Positions 54,722 through 62,850 of a DNA stretch of 64,000 nt are shown one piece after another; the first letter of the stretch is position 1; the number at the start of each line of letters is the position of its first letter. Both the position numbers and the translations under genes were made by a program. Below the pieces are notes generated by a model, which saw only the letters and a list, made by a program, of their open reading frames with translations, did not search any database and had not been told where the DNA came from. This stretch comes from Pseudomonas asplenii (lineage in GTDB: Bacteria; Pseudomonadota; Gammaproteobacteria; Pseudomonadales; Pseudomonadaceae). The DNA lies in NCBI RefSeq assembly GCF_001293465.1, contig NZ_JSYZ01000014.1:124001-188000 (forward strand), given 5' to 3'.

Positions 54722-55785
54722 GCCTGTCCCACTCCCATTGTGCCGATCATCACGATCACGGCGGCCACGAGCACGCCGGTCATCATCACGGGTATCACCC
54801 TCATCACGGGCACCATCACCACCACGGCGATGCGGGCAGCGGCGGGCCATTTCCGTGGCGGCGCATGGGCTGGGCGCTGCTGCTGATCCTGTTCGCGGTC
54901 GCGGCGGCGAGCCTGGTGCAGGTGCGCTCCGGCGAGGCCACGGTAATCACCCGTTTCGGCAACCCGTCGCGGGTGCTGCTCGAACCGGGCCTCGGCTGGC
55001 GCTGGCCGGCGCCGTTCGAGGCGGCGATTCCGGTCGACCTGCGCCTGCGGACCACCTCCAGCGGCCTGCAGGATGTCGGCACCCGTGATGGCCTGCGCAT
55101 CATCATCCAGGCCTATGTGGCCTGGCAGGTCCAGGGCGATCCGCAGAACGTCGAGCGCTTCATGCGCGCCGTGCAGAACCAGCCGGACGAAGCCGCGCGG
55201 CAGATCCGCACCTTCGTCGGATCGGCGCTGGAAACCACCGCCGCCAGCTTCGACCTGTCGAGCCTGGTCAACACCGATGCCCGCCAGGTACGGATCGCCG
55301 ATTTCGAGGCGCAACTGCGTCAGCAGATCGACCAGCAATTGCTCTCGACTTACGGCGTGCGGGTCCTGCAGGTCGGCATCGAGCGCCTGACGCTGCCTTC
55401 GGTGACGCTCTCGGCCACCGTCGACCGCATGCGCGCCGAACGGGAAACCATCGCCACCGAACGTACCGCGATCGGCAAGCGCGAGGCCGCGCAGATCCGC
55501 TCCGCCGCTGAACGCGATGCCCGCATCCTGCAGGCCGATGCCACGGTCAAGGCCGCCGACATCGAGGCACAGTCGCGGGTCGAGGCGGCGCAGATCTATG
55601 GCCGGGCCTACGCCGGCTCGCCGCAGTTGTACAACCTGCTGCGCTCGCTGGACACCCTCGGCACTATCGTCACCCCGGGAACCAGGCTGATCCTGCGCAC
55701 CGATGCGGCGCCTTTCCGGGTGCTGGTCGACGGGCCGCCGGCCGCTGTCGACAAGCATGATGGCAAGGCCGGGGCGCAGCCATGA
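54718..55785 (+). CDS. SPFH-domain protein, HflC-like, with His-rich N-terminus
   Basis: The reading frame opens at a TTG overlapping the upstream stop codon, giving 355 residues. The first 40 residues are extremely His-rich (HHDHGGHEHAGHHHGYHPHH), a likely metal-binding segment on the cytosolic side. One membrane helix follows (MGWALLLILFAVAAASLVQV), then the SPFH domain (ATVITRFGNPSRVLLEPGLG; VNTDARQVRIADFEAQLRQQ) and an Ala/Glu-rich coiled coil. If translation began at the Met before the helix the His tail would be lost; the overlap with the preceding gene favours TTG. Confidence 0.8.
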   Translation: MSLSHSHCADHHDHGGHEHAGHHHGYHPHHGHHHHHGDAGSGGPFPWRRMGWALLLILFAVAAASLVQVRSGEATVITRFGNPSRVLLEPGLGWRWPAPFEAAIPVDLRLRTTSSGLQDVGTRDGLRIIIQAYVAWQVQGDPQNVERFMRAVQNQPDEAARQIRTFVGSALETTAASFDLSSLVNTDARQVRIADFEAQLRQQIDQQLLSTYGVRVLQVGIERLTLPSVTLSATVDRMRAERETIATERTAIGKREAAQIRSAAERDARILQADATVKAADIEAQSRVEAAQIYGRAYAGSPQLYNLLRSLDTLGTIVTPGTRLILRTDAAPFRVLVDGPPAAVDKHDGKAGAQP

Positions 55786-56840
55786 GTGAATACCCGGAAC
55801 CCTCACGGGGCCTGGACAGCCCGTGGATCCAGGCCGGTCGCCTGGCGTTTCTCGGCCTCTATGCGGTGACGGTGCTGGCGGCACTGGCCTGGGCCTTTTC
55901 CAACGTGCGGCAGATCGACCCGCAGGAGCGCGCGGTGGTCCTGCGCCTGGGGGCCCTGGAGCGTATCCAGAATGCCGGCTTGCTGCTGGCCTGGCCGCGG
56001 CCCTTCGAGCAGGTGGTGATCCTGCCGGCGGCGGACCGGGTGATCGAGCGGCGCATCGAAGGGCTGCTGCGCTCCGATGCGGCGCTGCAGGCCGACCGCC
56101 AGGCCACCCTGGCGACGCCGATCAATGACGCGCTGGCCGGCTCCGGCTACCTGCTGACCGGCGATGCCGGTGTGGTGCAGCTGGATGTACGGGTGTTCTA
56201 CAAGGTCACCGATCCCTATGCCTTCGTGCTCCAGGCCGAGCACGTGCTGCCGGCCCTCGACCGGATCGTCACCCGCAGCGCCGTGGCCCTGAGCGCGGCG
56301 CGGGACCTGGACACCATACTGGTCGCTCGCCCCGAACTGATCGGCAGCGACAGTCAGGCCGCCGAACGCCGCGAGCGCCTGCGCGGCGACTTGCTGCAAG
56401 GGGTCAACCGGCGCCTGGCCGAACTGGCGGCGAGCGGGCAGGGGATTGGCGTCGAGGTGGCGCGGGTCGACGTCCAGTCGAGCCTGCCGGGCCCGGCGGT
56501 GAATGCCTTCAATGCGGTACTGACCGCCAGCCAGCAGGCCGACAAGGCCGTGGCCAATGCCCGTAACGAAGCGGCCAAGCTCGGCCAGTCGGCGACCCAG
56601 GAGGCCGACCGCCTGGTGCAGGTCGCCAAGGCCCAGGCCAGCGAACGCCTGGCCAGGGCCCAGGCCGATACGGCCACGGTGGCGAGCCTGGGCAAGGCGC
56701 AGCAGGACGGCAGCGACCCGGGCCTGTTGTTGCGCCTGTACCGCGAGCGTATGCCGAAGATTCTCCAGCAGGCCGGGTCGGTGACCACGGTCGACCCTCG
56801 GGACGATTCCCGCCTGATCATCCAGGGAGCAGAGCAATGA
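55782..56840 (+). CDS. SPFH-domain protein, HflK-like
   Basis: The 352-residue protein starts MSEYPEPSRGLDSPWIQAGR. A membrane helix (LAFLGLYAVTVLAALAWAFS) precedes an SPFH domain (IDPQERAVVLRLGALERIQN; VVQLDVRVFYKVTDPYAFVL). The helical region (LTASQQADKAVANARNEAAK) follows. It overlaps both neighbours by four bases (ATGA), so three SPFH proteins and the ATPase downstream are made in coupled fashion. A hetero-oligomeric membrane assembly is likely. Confidence 0.83.
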   Translation: MSEYPEPSRGLDSPWIQAGRLAFLGLYAVTVLAALAWAFSNVRQIDPQERAVVLRLGALERIQNAGLLLAWPRPFEQVVILPAADRVIERRIEGLLRSDAALQADRQATLATPINDALAGSGYLLTGDAGVVQLDVRVFYKVTDPYAFVLQAEHVLPALDRIVTRSAVALSAARDLDTILVARPELIGSDSQAAERRERLRGDLLQGVNRRLAELAASGQGIGVEVARVDVQSSLPGPAVNAFNAVLTASQQADKAVANARNEAAKLGQSATQEADRLVQVAKAQASERLARAQADTATVASLGKAQQDGSDPGLLLRLYRERMPKILQQAGSVTTVDPRDDSRLIIQGAEQ

Positions 56841-58747
56841 GTGCATCGACCACGGCCCATCCGCCGGCCAGCCTGCTGAGCCGCGCCGAACAGCGCAGCG
56901 CGGCCCGCCAACTGCTGCTGGCGATGCTCGCCCTCGGCCTGCTCGGGCTGGGCCTGCTGTGGCGCTGGCTGGCGCCGGGGCAGGTCGGGGTGAGCCAGTT
57001 GCTGCTCGGTTTTGCCTCGATCCTGGTGGCGGTGCCGGTGATGCGCTCGGCCTGGTACAGCCTGCGCTATCCGAGTCTGCACGGCATCACCGACCAGTTG
57101 ATCGCCCTGGCGATGCTCGGCGCCTGGGCCACCGGCGACCTGCTGACCGCCGCCCTGCTGCCGATCATCATGATCTTCGGCCACGTGCTTGAAGAGCGCA
57201 GCGTCATCGGCTCCCAGGAGGCCATCGGCGCCCTCGGCCGGCTGACCCGCAGCCACGCGCGGCAGGTACAGGCCGATGGCAGTGTGCTTGAGGTGGACAA
57301 CGCCACCCTCAAGGCCGGCGACCAGGTGGAGGTCCGCGCCGGCGACCGGGTACCGGCCGACGGCGTGGTGCTGTCCGGCCAGGCGAGCCTCGATACCGCG
57401 CCGATCACCGGCGAGTCGGTGCCGCTGGAGGCGAGTGCCGGGGTGCAGGTGTTCGGCGGGGCGATCAACCTCGATGGGCTGCTGCGCATCGAGGTGACCC
57501 GCACCGGCCATGAGTCGACCCTGGGCAAGGTGATCGCGCTGATGCAGAGCGCCGAGCGGGCCAAGCCGCCGATCACCCGCCTGCTGGAGCGCTATGCCGG
57601 CAGCTATCTGGTGCTGGTGCTGATGATCGCCGCGGTCACCTGGTTCATCACCAACGACGCCCAGGCGATGCTCGCCGTGCTGGTGGCAGCCTGCCCCTGT
57701 GCGCTGGTGCTGTCGGCACCGGCCACGGCGATTGCCGGCATCGCCGTGGCGGCGCGGCACGGCATCCTGATCCGCAGCTCGGCGTTTCTCGAGGAACTGG
57801 CCGACCTGACCTCGCTGGTGGTGGACAAGACCGGCACCCTGACCTACGGCAGCCTGCGCCTGCAGTCGCTGCAGACCGCAGTGACGGACCGCGAGCCGAT
57901 GCTGCGCCTGGCGGCGAGCCTCGGTTCGGCCAGCAGCCACCCGGTCAGCCGGGCCCTGGCGGGGCTGGCGCAGCCGGCCGAGCATGTGGCCTTGAGTGAC
58001 GTGCACGAGCGCCAGGGGCTGGGTATCGTCGCCAGCACCGCCCACGGCCAGGCGGCGCTGGGCCGGCCGGAGCTGTTCAGCCAGTTGGCGATCGCCACCA
58101 CGCCGGTACCCGAGCACGACGGGCCGATTGCCGGCCTGGCCCTGGAGGGTGAATTTCTCGCCTGGCTGTTGCTGGCCGACAGCACCAAGCCCGAGGCCCG
58201 ACACGCCCTGGGCGAGCTGCGTGAGCTGGGCCTGGGCCGGCAATTGCTGCTGACCGGTGACCGCCAGAGCGTGGCCGACCGCCTGGCGCGGGAGGTCGGC
58301 ATCAGCGATGTCGCCGCCCAGGCGCTGCCCGAGGACAAGCTCCAGCGGGTGCTCGGCGAGATCGACAGCGGCTTCCGACCGATGGTGGTGGGCGACGGCA
58401 TCAACGACTCGCTGGCGCTCAAGGCCGGGGTGGTCGGGGTGGCGATGGGCGCGGGCGGCGCGGACATCGCCCTGGCCTCGGCGGACGTGGTGCTGATCGG
58501 CAGCGACCTGCGCCGCCTGGGCACCTGCGTACGCCTGAGCCGGCAGTGCCGCCGGACCCTGCAGGTCAACGTGGTGATCGGCCTGGGCTGGACCCTGGCG
58601 ATCGTCGCGGCGGCGGCTTTCGGCTGGCTGGGCGTGGCGGGAGCGATGATCGCGGCGCTGTTGCACAACCTCAGCACCCTGCTGGTGCTGGGCAACGCCG
58701 GGCGGCTGCTGCGCTTCCAGGAGCCGTTGCTCAAGCTTCCCGAGTAA
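56837..58747 (+). CDS. Heavy-metal translocating P1B-type ATPase without metal-binding N-domain
   Basis: The 636-residue protein has P-type ATPase motifs: TGESVPLE, the membrane ion site ACPCALVLSAP (CPC), the phosphorylated Asp in DKTGTLT, ASSHPVSRAL (HP of P1B pumps) and GDGINDSLALK. No heavy-metal-associated domain precedes the first helices, unlike most copper or zinc pumps. The last helices read QVNVVIGLGW and LLHNLSTLLVLGN. They lack the Lys and Asp typical of zinc/cadmium pumps, so the metal cannot be assigned. The His-rich SPFH protein encoded upstream could supply metal binding. Confidence 0.88.
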   Translation: MSASTTAHPPASLLSRAEQRSAARQLLLAMLALGLLGLGLLWRWLAPGQVGVSQLLLGFASILVAVPVMRSAWYSLRYPSLHGITDQLIALAMLGAWATGDLLTAALLPIIMIFGHVLEERSVIGSQEAIGALGRLTRSHARQVQADGSVLEVDNATLKAGDQVEVRAGDRVPADGVVLSGQASLDTAPITGESVPLEASAGVQVFGGAINLDGLLRIEVTRTGHESTLGKVIALMQSAERAKPPITRLLERYAGSYLVLVLMIAAVTWFITNDAQAMLAVLVAACPCALVLSAPATAIAGIAVAARHGILIRSSAFLEELADLTSLVVDKTGTLTYGSLRLQSLQTAVTDREPMLRLAASLGSASSHPVSRALAGLAQPAEHVALSDVHERQGLGIVASTAHGQAALGRPELFSQLAIATTPVPEHDGPIAGLALEGEFLAWLLLADSTKPEARHALGELRELGLGRQLLLTGDRQSVADRLAREVGISDVAAQALPEDKLQRVLGEIDSGFRPMVVGDGINDSLALKAGVVGVAMGAGGADIALASADVVLIGSDLRRLGTCVRLSRQCRRTLQVNVVIGLGWTLAIVAAAAFGWLGVAGAMIAALLHNLSTLLVLGNAGRLLRFQEPLLKLPE

Positions 58748-58778
58748 ATGGGGATAAGGCGGTGCCCATGCGGGCTAT

Positions 58779-58792
58779 TCGCGGGCAAGCCC
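58779..58792. repeat. Single REP-type half element
   Basis: TTCGCGGGCAAGCC matches one arm of the REPIN at 62762-62835 but has no partner arm. It lies in the 170-base gap between the ATPase and cfa genes. Confidence 0.5.
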
Positions 58793-58919
58793 AAGATCCC
58801 TCCCACTGCGGTGACAGCAGGCGAATATCATGAATCGGGTCTATCATCCCGATAGCCTGACAGTTCCCGGTAATGCGCTACCCTTTAATCAGACTTCTGA
58901 AACAAGGGGGGGACCACTC

Positions 58920-60104
58920 ATGCTCGCGCAACTTCCACCGGCCTTACAGAATCTTCAGCTACCGCTGCGTCTGAAACTCTGGGACGGCCATCAATTCGAT
59001 CTCGGGCCGCATCCCAGCATCACCATCACCGTGAAGGACCCGCAACTGGTCGCGCAATTCAGCCATCCGACGCTGGACCTGCTCGGCAGTGCGTTCGTCG
59101 AGGGCAAGCTGGAACTCGAAGGTCCGGTCAGCGAAGTGGTACGGGTCTGCGACGAACTGAGCCAGGCGCTGCTGGAGGACGAAGGGGACGGTCCGGCACA
59201 GCGCCACTCCCACGACAAGGAAACCGACGCGGCTTCGATTTCCTACCACTACGACCTCTCCAATGCGTTCTATCAGCTCTGGCTGGATCGCGACATGGTC
59301 TATTCCTGCGCCTATTTCGAGCGCGACGATGCCAGCCTGGAGGAAGCCCAGCAGGCCAAGTTCCGTCACCTGTGCCGCAAGCTGCGCCTGCAACCGGGCG
59401 AGTACCTGCTGGATGTCGGCTGTGGCTGGGGCGGCCTGGCGCGCTTCGCCGCCCGGGAGTTCGGGGTCAAGGTGTTCGGCATCACCCTGAGCAAGGAACA
59501 GTTGGCGCTGGCCCGGGAGCGGGTGATCGCCGAGGGCCTGCAGGACAAGGTCGACCTGCAGTTGCTCGACTATCGCGACCTGCCGCAGGACGGTCGGTTC
59601 GACAAGGTGGTCAGTGTCGGCATGTTCGAACATGTCGGCCATGCCAACCTGCAGCAGTACAGCAATATCCTGTTCGGCGCGGTGCGCGAGGGCGGCCTGG
59701 TGATGAACCATGGCATCACTGCCCGCCATGTCGACGGCCGCCCGGTCGGGCGCGGTGCTGGCGATTTCATCGACCGCTACGTATTTCCCAATGGCGAGCT
59801 GCCGCATCTGTCGATGATCTCGGCGTTCGTTAGCGAGGCCGGGCTGGAAGTGGTCGACGTGGAGAGCCTGCGCCTGCACTACGCCAAAACCCTGAACATC
59901 TGGAGCCAGCGCCTGGAGGGCAACCTGGAGGCGGCTGGCAAGCTGGTGCCGGACAAGGCCCTGCGGATCTGGCGGCTGTACCTGGCCGGTTGCGCCTACG
60001 CCTTCGAGAAGGGCTGGATCAACCTGCACCAGATCCTCGCGGTGAAACCGTTGGCCGACGGCGGCCACGACCTGCCCTGGACCCGTGGCGATCTCTATCG
60101 CTGA
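58920..60104 (+). CDS. cfa: Cyclopropane-fatty-acyl-phospholipid synthase
   Basis: This enzyme methylenates double bonds of membrane phospholipid acyl chains using SAM. The 394-residue protein starts MLAQLPPALQNLQLPL. It has an N-terminal lipid-binding domain (residues about 1-110), then YHYDLSNAFYQLWLDRDMVY and the SAM motif YLLDVGCGWGGLARFAA. Later come VSVGMFEHVG and AFEKGWINLHQILAVKP. AAGGGGGGGA precedes the ATG. A CTACCCTT at 58878-58885 resembles a stationary-phase -10 element; cfa genes are often RpoS-dependent, but this is a weak match. Confidence 0.95.
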   Translation: MLAQLPPALQNLQLPLRLKLWDGHQFDLGPHPSITITVKDPQLVAQFSHPTLDLLGSAFVEGKLELEGPVSEVVRVCDELSQALLEDEGDGPAQRHSHDKETDAASISYHYDLSNAFYQLWLDRDMVYSCAYFERDDASLEEAQQAKFRHLCRKLRLQPGEYLLDVGCGWGGLARFAAREFGVKVFGITLSKEQLALARERVIAEGLQDKVDLQLLDYRDLPQDGRFDKVVSVGMFEHVGHANLQQYSNILFGAVREGGLVMNHGITARHVDGRPVGRGAGDFIDRYVFPNGELPHLSMISAFVSEAGLEVVDVESLRLHYAKTLNIWSQRLEGNLEAAGKLVPDKALRIWRLYLAGCAYAFEKGWINLHQILAVKPLADGGHDLPWTRGDLYR

Positions 60105-60113
60105 CTGCCCGTC

Positions 60114-60533
60114 TTACCACTTGAGCGGGCGCGGGTCGGCTACCGGGTTGCTCTCCAACCGGTAGCGGCCATGTTGGCGGGGAATATCCTGGTCCGAGGG
60201 CAGCAGGGCCTGTTGCTCGAAGGTGCCGGTTTCCCGGTCGAAACTCAGGTCATGCTGGGCGACGTTGCCGTACCAGTCGCTGGAGGGTAGCGAGATATAG
60301 CTGATGGCGTAGCGCAGGTCGTCGAAGCTGCCCCTCACCACATAGACGCCGTAGTGTTCTTCGCCCGGCGAGACGATCTTGTAGAGGCCGTTGTCGTAGT
60401 AGTACAGGGCGGCCTCCTCGAAGGGTTTGTCCTTGTAGAGCACCTGGTAGTGCAGGTGATGGACATGGCTGGGCTTGCCGAATTCGACGGTGATCGACGG
60501 TGGGGTGCTGGAACTGCCAGATGTGAACTTCAT
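60114..60533 (-). CDS. Hypothetical protein
   Basis: The 139-residue soluble protein begins MKFTSGSSSTPPSITVEFGK. It is rich in Tyr and His: HVHHLHYQVLYKDKPFEEAA, LYYYDNGLYKIV, EEHYGVYVV. I recognise no domain. GGAGG lies 7 bases before the ATG, so the gene is well supported. It is convergent with cfa (9 bases apart) and upstream of cls on the same strand. Confidence 0.7.
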   Translation of the reverse strand: MKFTSGSSSTPPSITVEFGKPSHVHHLHYQVLYKDKPFEEAALYYYDNGLYKIVSPGEEHYGVYVVRGSFDDLRYAISYISLPSSDWYGNVAQHDLSFDRETGTFEQQALLPSDQDIPRQHGRYRLESNPVADPRPLKW

Positions 60534-60654
60534 CGTGGGGCCTCCGGAGGATTGCTCGGCGAAACCCCCAGCTTAAAAGACCCACGGTGTCGATCGCAGG
60601 GCCGGGCCGGCCTTTCGGAACGGTCCTACGTTTATCTGAAAATAGTCCTTCCTG

Positions 60655-62094
60655 CTACAGAATCGGCGAAATCAGCCGGGCGATGCGCATGCCCAGTTGC
60701 TGCAGGCGGTGGGTTTCCCGGCTGTCCTCGTGGGTGACTTCGCGGGCCAGGTCGAAGTCCTTCAGCAGCATGTTTTCCACCTCGCCGGCGAAGGCCGGGT
60801 CGACGGTCAGCAGCATCAGTTCGAAATTCAGCCGGAACGAGCGGTTGTCCAGGTTGGCGCTGCCGATGGCGCTGATCTCGTTGTCCACCAGTACCACCTT
60901 CTGGTGCAGGAATCCCGGGCCATAGCGGAATACCCGGACCCCGGCGCGCACGGCTTCGAAGGCATAGAGGCTGGAGGCGGCGTAGACGATCCGGTGGTCG
61001 GGCCGCGAGGGCAGCAGCAGGCGCACGTCGACGCCGCGCAGGGCCGCCAGGCGCAGTGCGGCGAACACCGCTTCATCGGGGATGAAGTACGGGCTGGTGA
61101 TCCACACCCGCTCGCGGGCGGCGTGGATCGCCTCGACGAAAAACAGCGAGCAGGTCTCGAACGGGTCGGCCGGACCGCTGGCGAGCAACTGGCAGAGGAC
61201 GCCGTCGTCGGGGTAGGTGTCCGGCAGGATCAGCGGCGGCAGCTGGCGCGCGGCCCAGAACCAGTCTTCGGCGAACGACTCCTGCAGGCAGGCCACCACC
61301 GGGCCGCTGACCTGCACATGGGTGTCGCGCCAGGGCGACAGCGGCGGCCTGGCCCCCAGGTATTCGTCGCCGACGTTGTGCCCGCCGACGAAACCGACCA
61401 GACCGTCGACCACCACCACCTTGCGGTGGTTGCGAAAGTTCACCTGGAAGCGGTTGAGCCAGCCGCTGCGGGTGGCGAAGGCTTTCACCCGCACGCCGCC
61501 GTCGCGCAGGCTGTCGGCATAGCCGTGGGGCAGGGCGTGGCTGCCGATGCCGTCATAGAGCAGGTAGACCTCGACGCCCTCGGCGGCCTTTTTGCGCAGC
61601 AGTTCGTGCAGGCGTCGGCCGAGCTGGTCGTCGTGGATGATGAAGAACTGCACCAGCACGGCATGCCGGGCCTGCTCGATGGCCTGGAAGATCGCCTCGA
61701 AGGTGGCCTCGCCGTTGACCAGCAAGCGCACCTGGTTGTTGGCCAGGCACGGCATGCGGCCGAGCTTGGGCATCGCCCGCAATGCCGCGTAGGCTTGGGA
61801 GTTGCGGGCGGCCAGGGCCTCCTCGACCCAGGGCCGCCAGTTCAGGTCGGCGATGGCCTTGCGCATTTCCACGTTGGCCTGGCGCCGGGCCTTGATGTAG
61901 GCATCGAAGGTGCTGCGGCCGAAGACCAGGTAGGGAATCAGCGTGAGGTAGGGAATGAATACCAGCGACAGCGCCCAGGCGATCGAGCCCTGGGCGGTGC
62001 GTACGGTCAGCACGGCGTGAATGGCCGCGATACTGCCCAGCGTGTGAATCAGCGCTATCAGATAGCCGAAGACATGAGGGCCAAAAAAATCCAT
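60655..62094 (-). CDS. clsA: Cardiolipin synthase
   Basis: The enzyme condenses phosphatidylglycerol to cardiolipin at the inner membrane. The 479-residue protein has two N-terminal membrane helices (GYLIALIHTLGSIAAIHAVL; SIAWALSLVFIPYLTLIPYL). It then has two phospholipase-D HKD motifs: NHRKVVVVDGLVGFVGGHN and LHQKVVLVDNEISAIGSAN. Size and layout are those of ClsA. It is divergent from the DUF3617 gene. Confidence 0.94.
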   Translation of the reverse strand: MDFFGPHVFGYLIALIHTLGSIAAIHAVLTVRTAQGSIAWALSLVFIPYLTLIPYLVFGRSTFDAYIKARRQANVEMRKAIADLNWRPWVEEALAARNSQAYAALRAMPKLGRMPCLANNQVRLLVNGEATFEAIFQAIEQARHAVLVQFFIIHDDQLGRRLHELLRKKAAEGVEVYLLYDGIGSHALPHGYADSLRDGGVRVKAFATRSGWLNRFQVNFRNHRKVVVVDGLVGFVGGHNVGDEYLGARPPLSPWRDTHVQVSGPVVACLQESFAEDWFWAARQLPPLILPDTYPDDGVLCQLLASGPADPFETCSLFFVEAIHAARERVWITSPYFIPDEAVFAALRLAALRGVDVRLLLPSRPDHRIVYAASSLYAFEAVRAGVRVFRYGPGFLHQKVVLVDNEISAIGSANLDNRSFRLNFELMLLTVDPAFAGEVENMLLKDFDLAREVTHEDSRETHRLQQLGMRIARLISPIL

Positions 62095-62222
62095 GAGGTC
62101 CTGATCCTGAATCCGTACCGTCTAACAGACCATGTTCCGGCGCGATTGTCGCTATTTAATTCATCACGCAACCCAAGCATGATTCTGGCGTCTAAGCAGG
62201 ACCTTTCTTCAGGAGCTATACG

Positions 62223-62738
62223 ATGAACCTTCGTCTGCCGGGGCTGGCCCTCGCCTGTGCCTTCGTGATTCCCGTGGCCCAGGCGCAAGTGCTGCAGCCC
62301 GGTCTGTGGGAACTGACCTCCAGCAATGTGCAGGTCGAGAACCAGTCGCTGGATGTGAACATGCTGCTGGGCGTGCTCAAGCAGAACACCACGCCGGAGC
62401 AGCGTGCCGCCCTGGAAAAACAGGGCATCAACCTGGGCGGGCAGGGCGTGCGGGTGTGCCTGACGCCGCAGCAGGTGGCTTCCGAGGCGATTCCGCTGAC
62501 CGATCCGCAGTCCGGCTGCCAGCAGCAGGTCACCGAACGCAAGGGGCCGGACTGGAAGTTCCGCTTCAGCTGTCCGAAGGCCCAGGGTGCGGGCACGGCG
62601 CATTTTGTCAGTGATCGCGAGTTCACCACCAAGGTCAGCGGCACGTTCAATGCCACTGGTATCCAGCAGAATGGCAGCATGGACACCAAGGCGGTCTGGC
62701 TGGGGCAGGATTGCGGGGCGGTGAAGCCGCGGTCCTGA
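62223..62738 (+). CDS. DUF3617 family periplasmic protein
   Basis: The 171-residue protein begins MNLRLPGLALACAFVIPVAQAQ, a signal peptide with cleavage after AQA. The mature part starts LQPGLWELTSSNVQVENQSL and carries VRVCLTPQQV, DPQSGCQQQV and FRFSCPKAQG. The PGLWE opening and paired Cys residues are typical of DUF3617, whose function is unknown. AGGAG precedes the ATG. A REPIN follows the gene. Confidence 0.85.
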   Translation: MNLRLPGLALACAFVIPVAQAQVLQPGLWELTSSNVQVENQSLDVNMLLGVLKQNTTPEQRAALEKQGINLGGQGVRVCLTPQQVASEAIPLTDPQSGCQQQVTERKGPDWKFRFSCPKAQGAGTAHFVSDREFTTKVSGTFNATGIQQNGSMDTKAVWLGQDCGAVKPRS

Positions 62739-62761
62739 TGAAAGAGCGGCCTGCGGTGGGT

Positions 62762-62835
62762 TGTAGGAGCGGGGCTTGCCCGCGAAGCTTTTGGCGACCT
62801 TGAGGACGCATTCGCGGGCAAGCCTCGCTCCTACA
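62762..62835. repeat. REPIN (paired inverted REP sequences)
   Basis: TGTAGGAGCGGGGCTTGCCCGCGAA opens the element and TTCGCGGGCAAGCCTCGCTCCTACA closes it; the outer arms (62762-62770 and 62827-62835) are perfectly complementary. It lies between the convergent DUF3617 and thrS genes. No RAYT transposase gene is in the window. Confidence 0.85.
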
Positions 62836-62850
62836 GGTAGAGGGGTGTCC

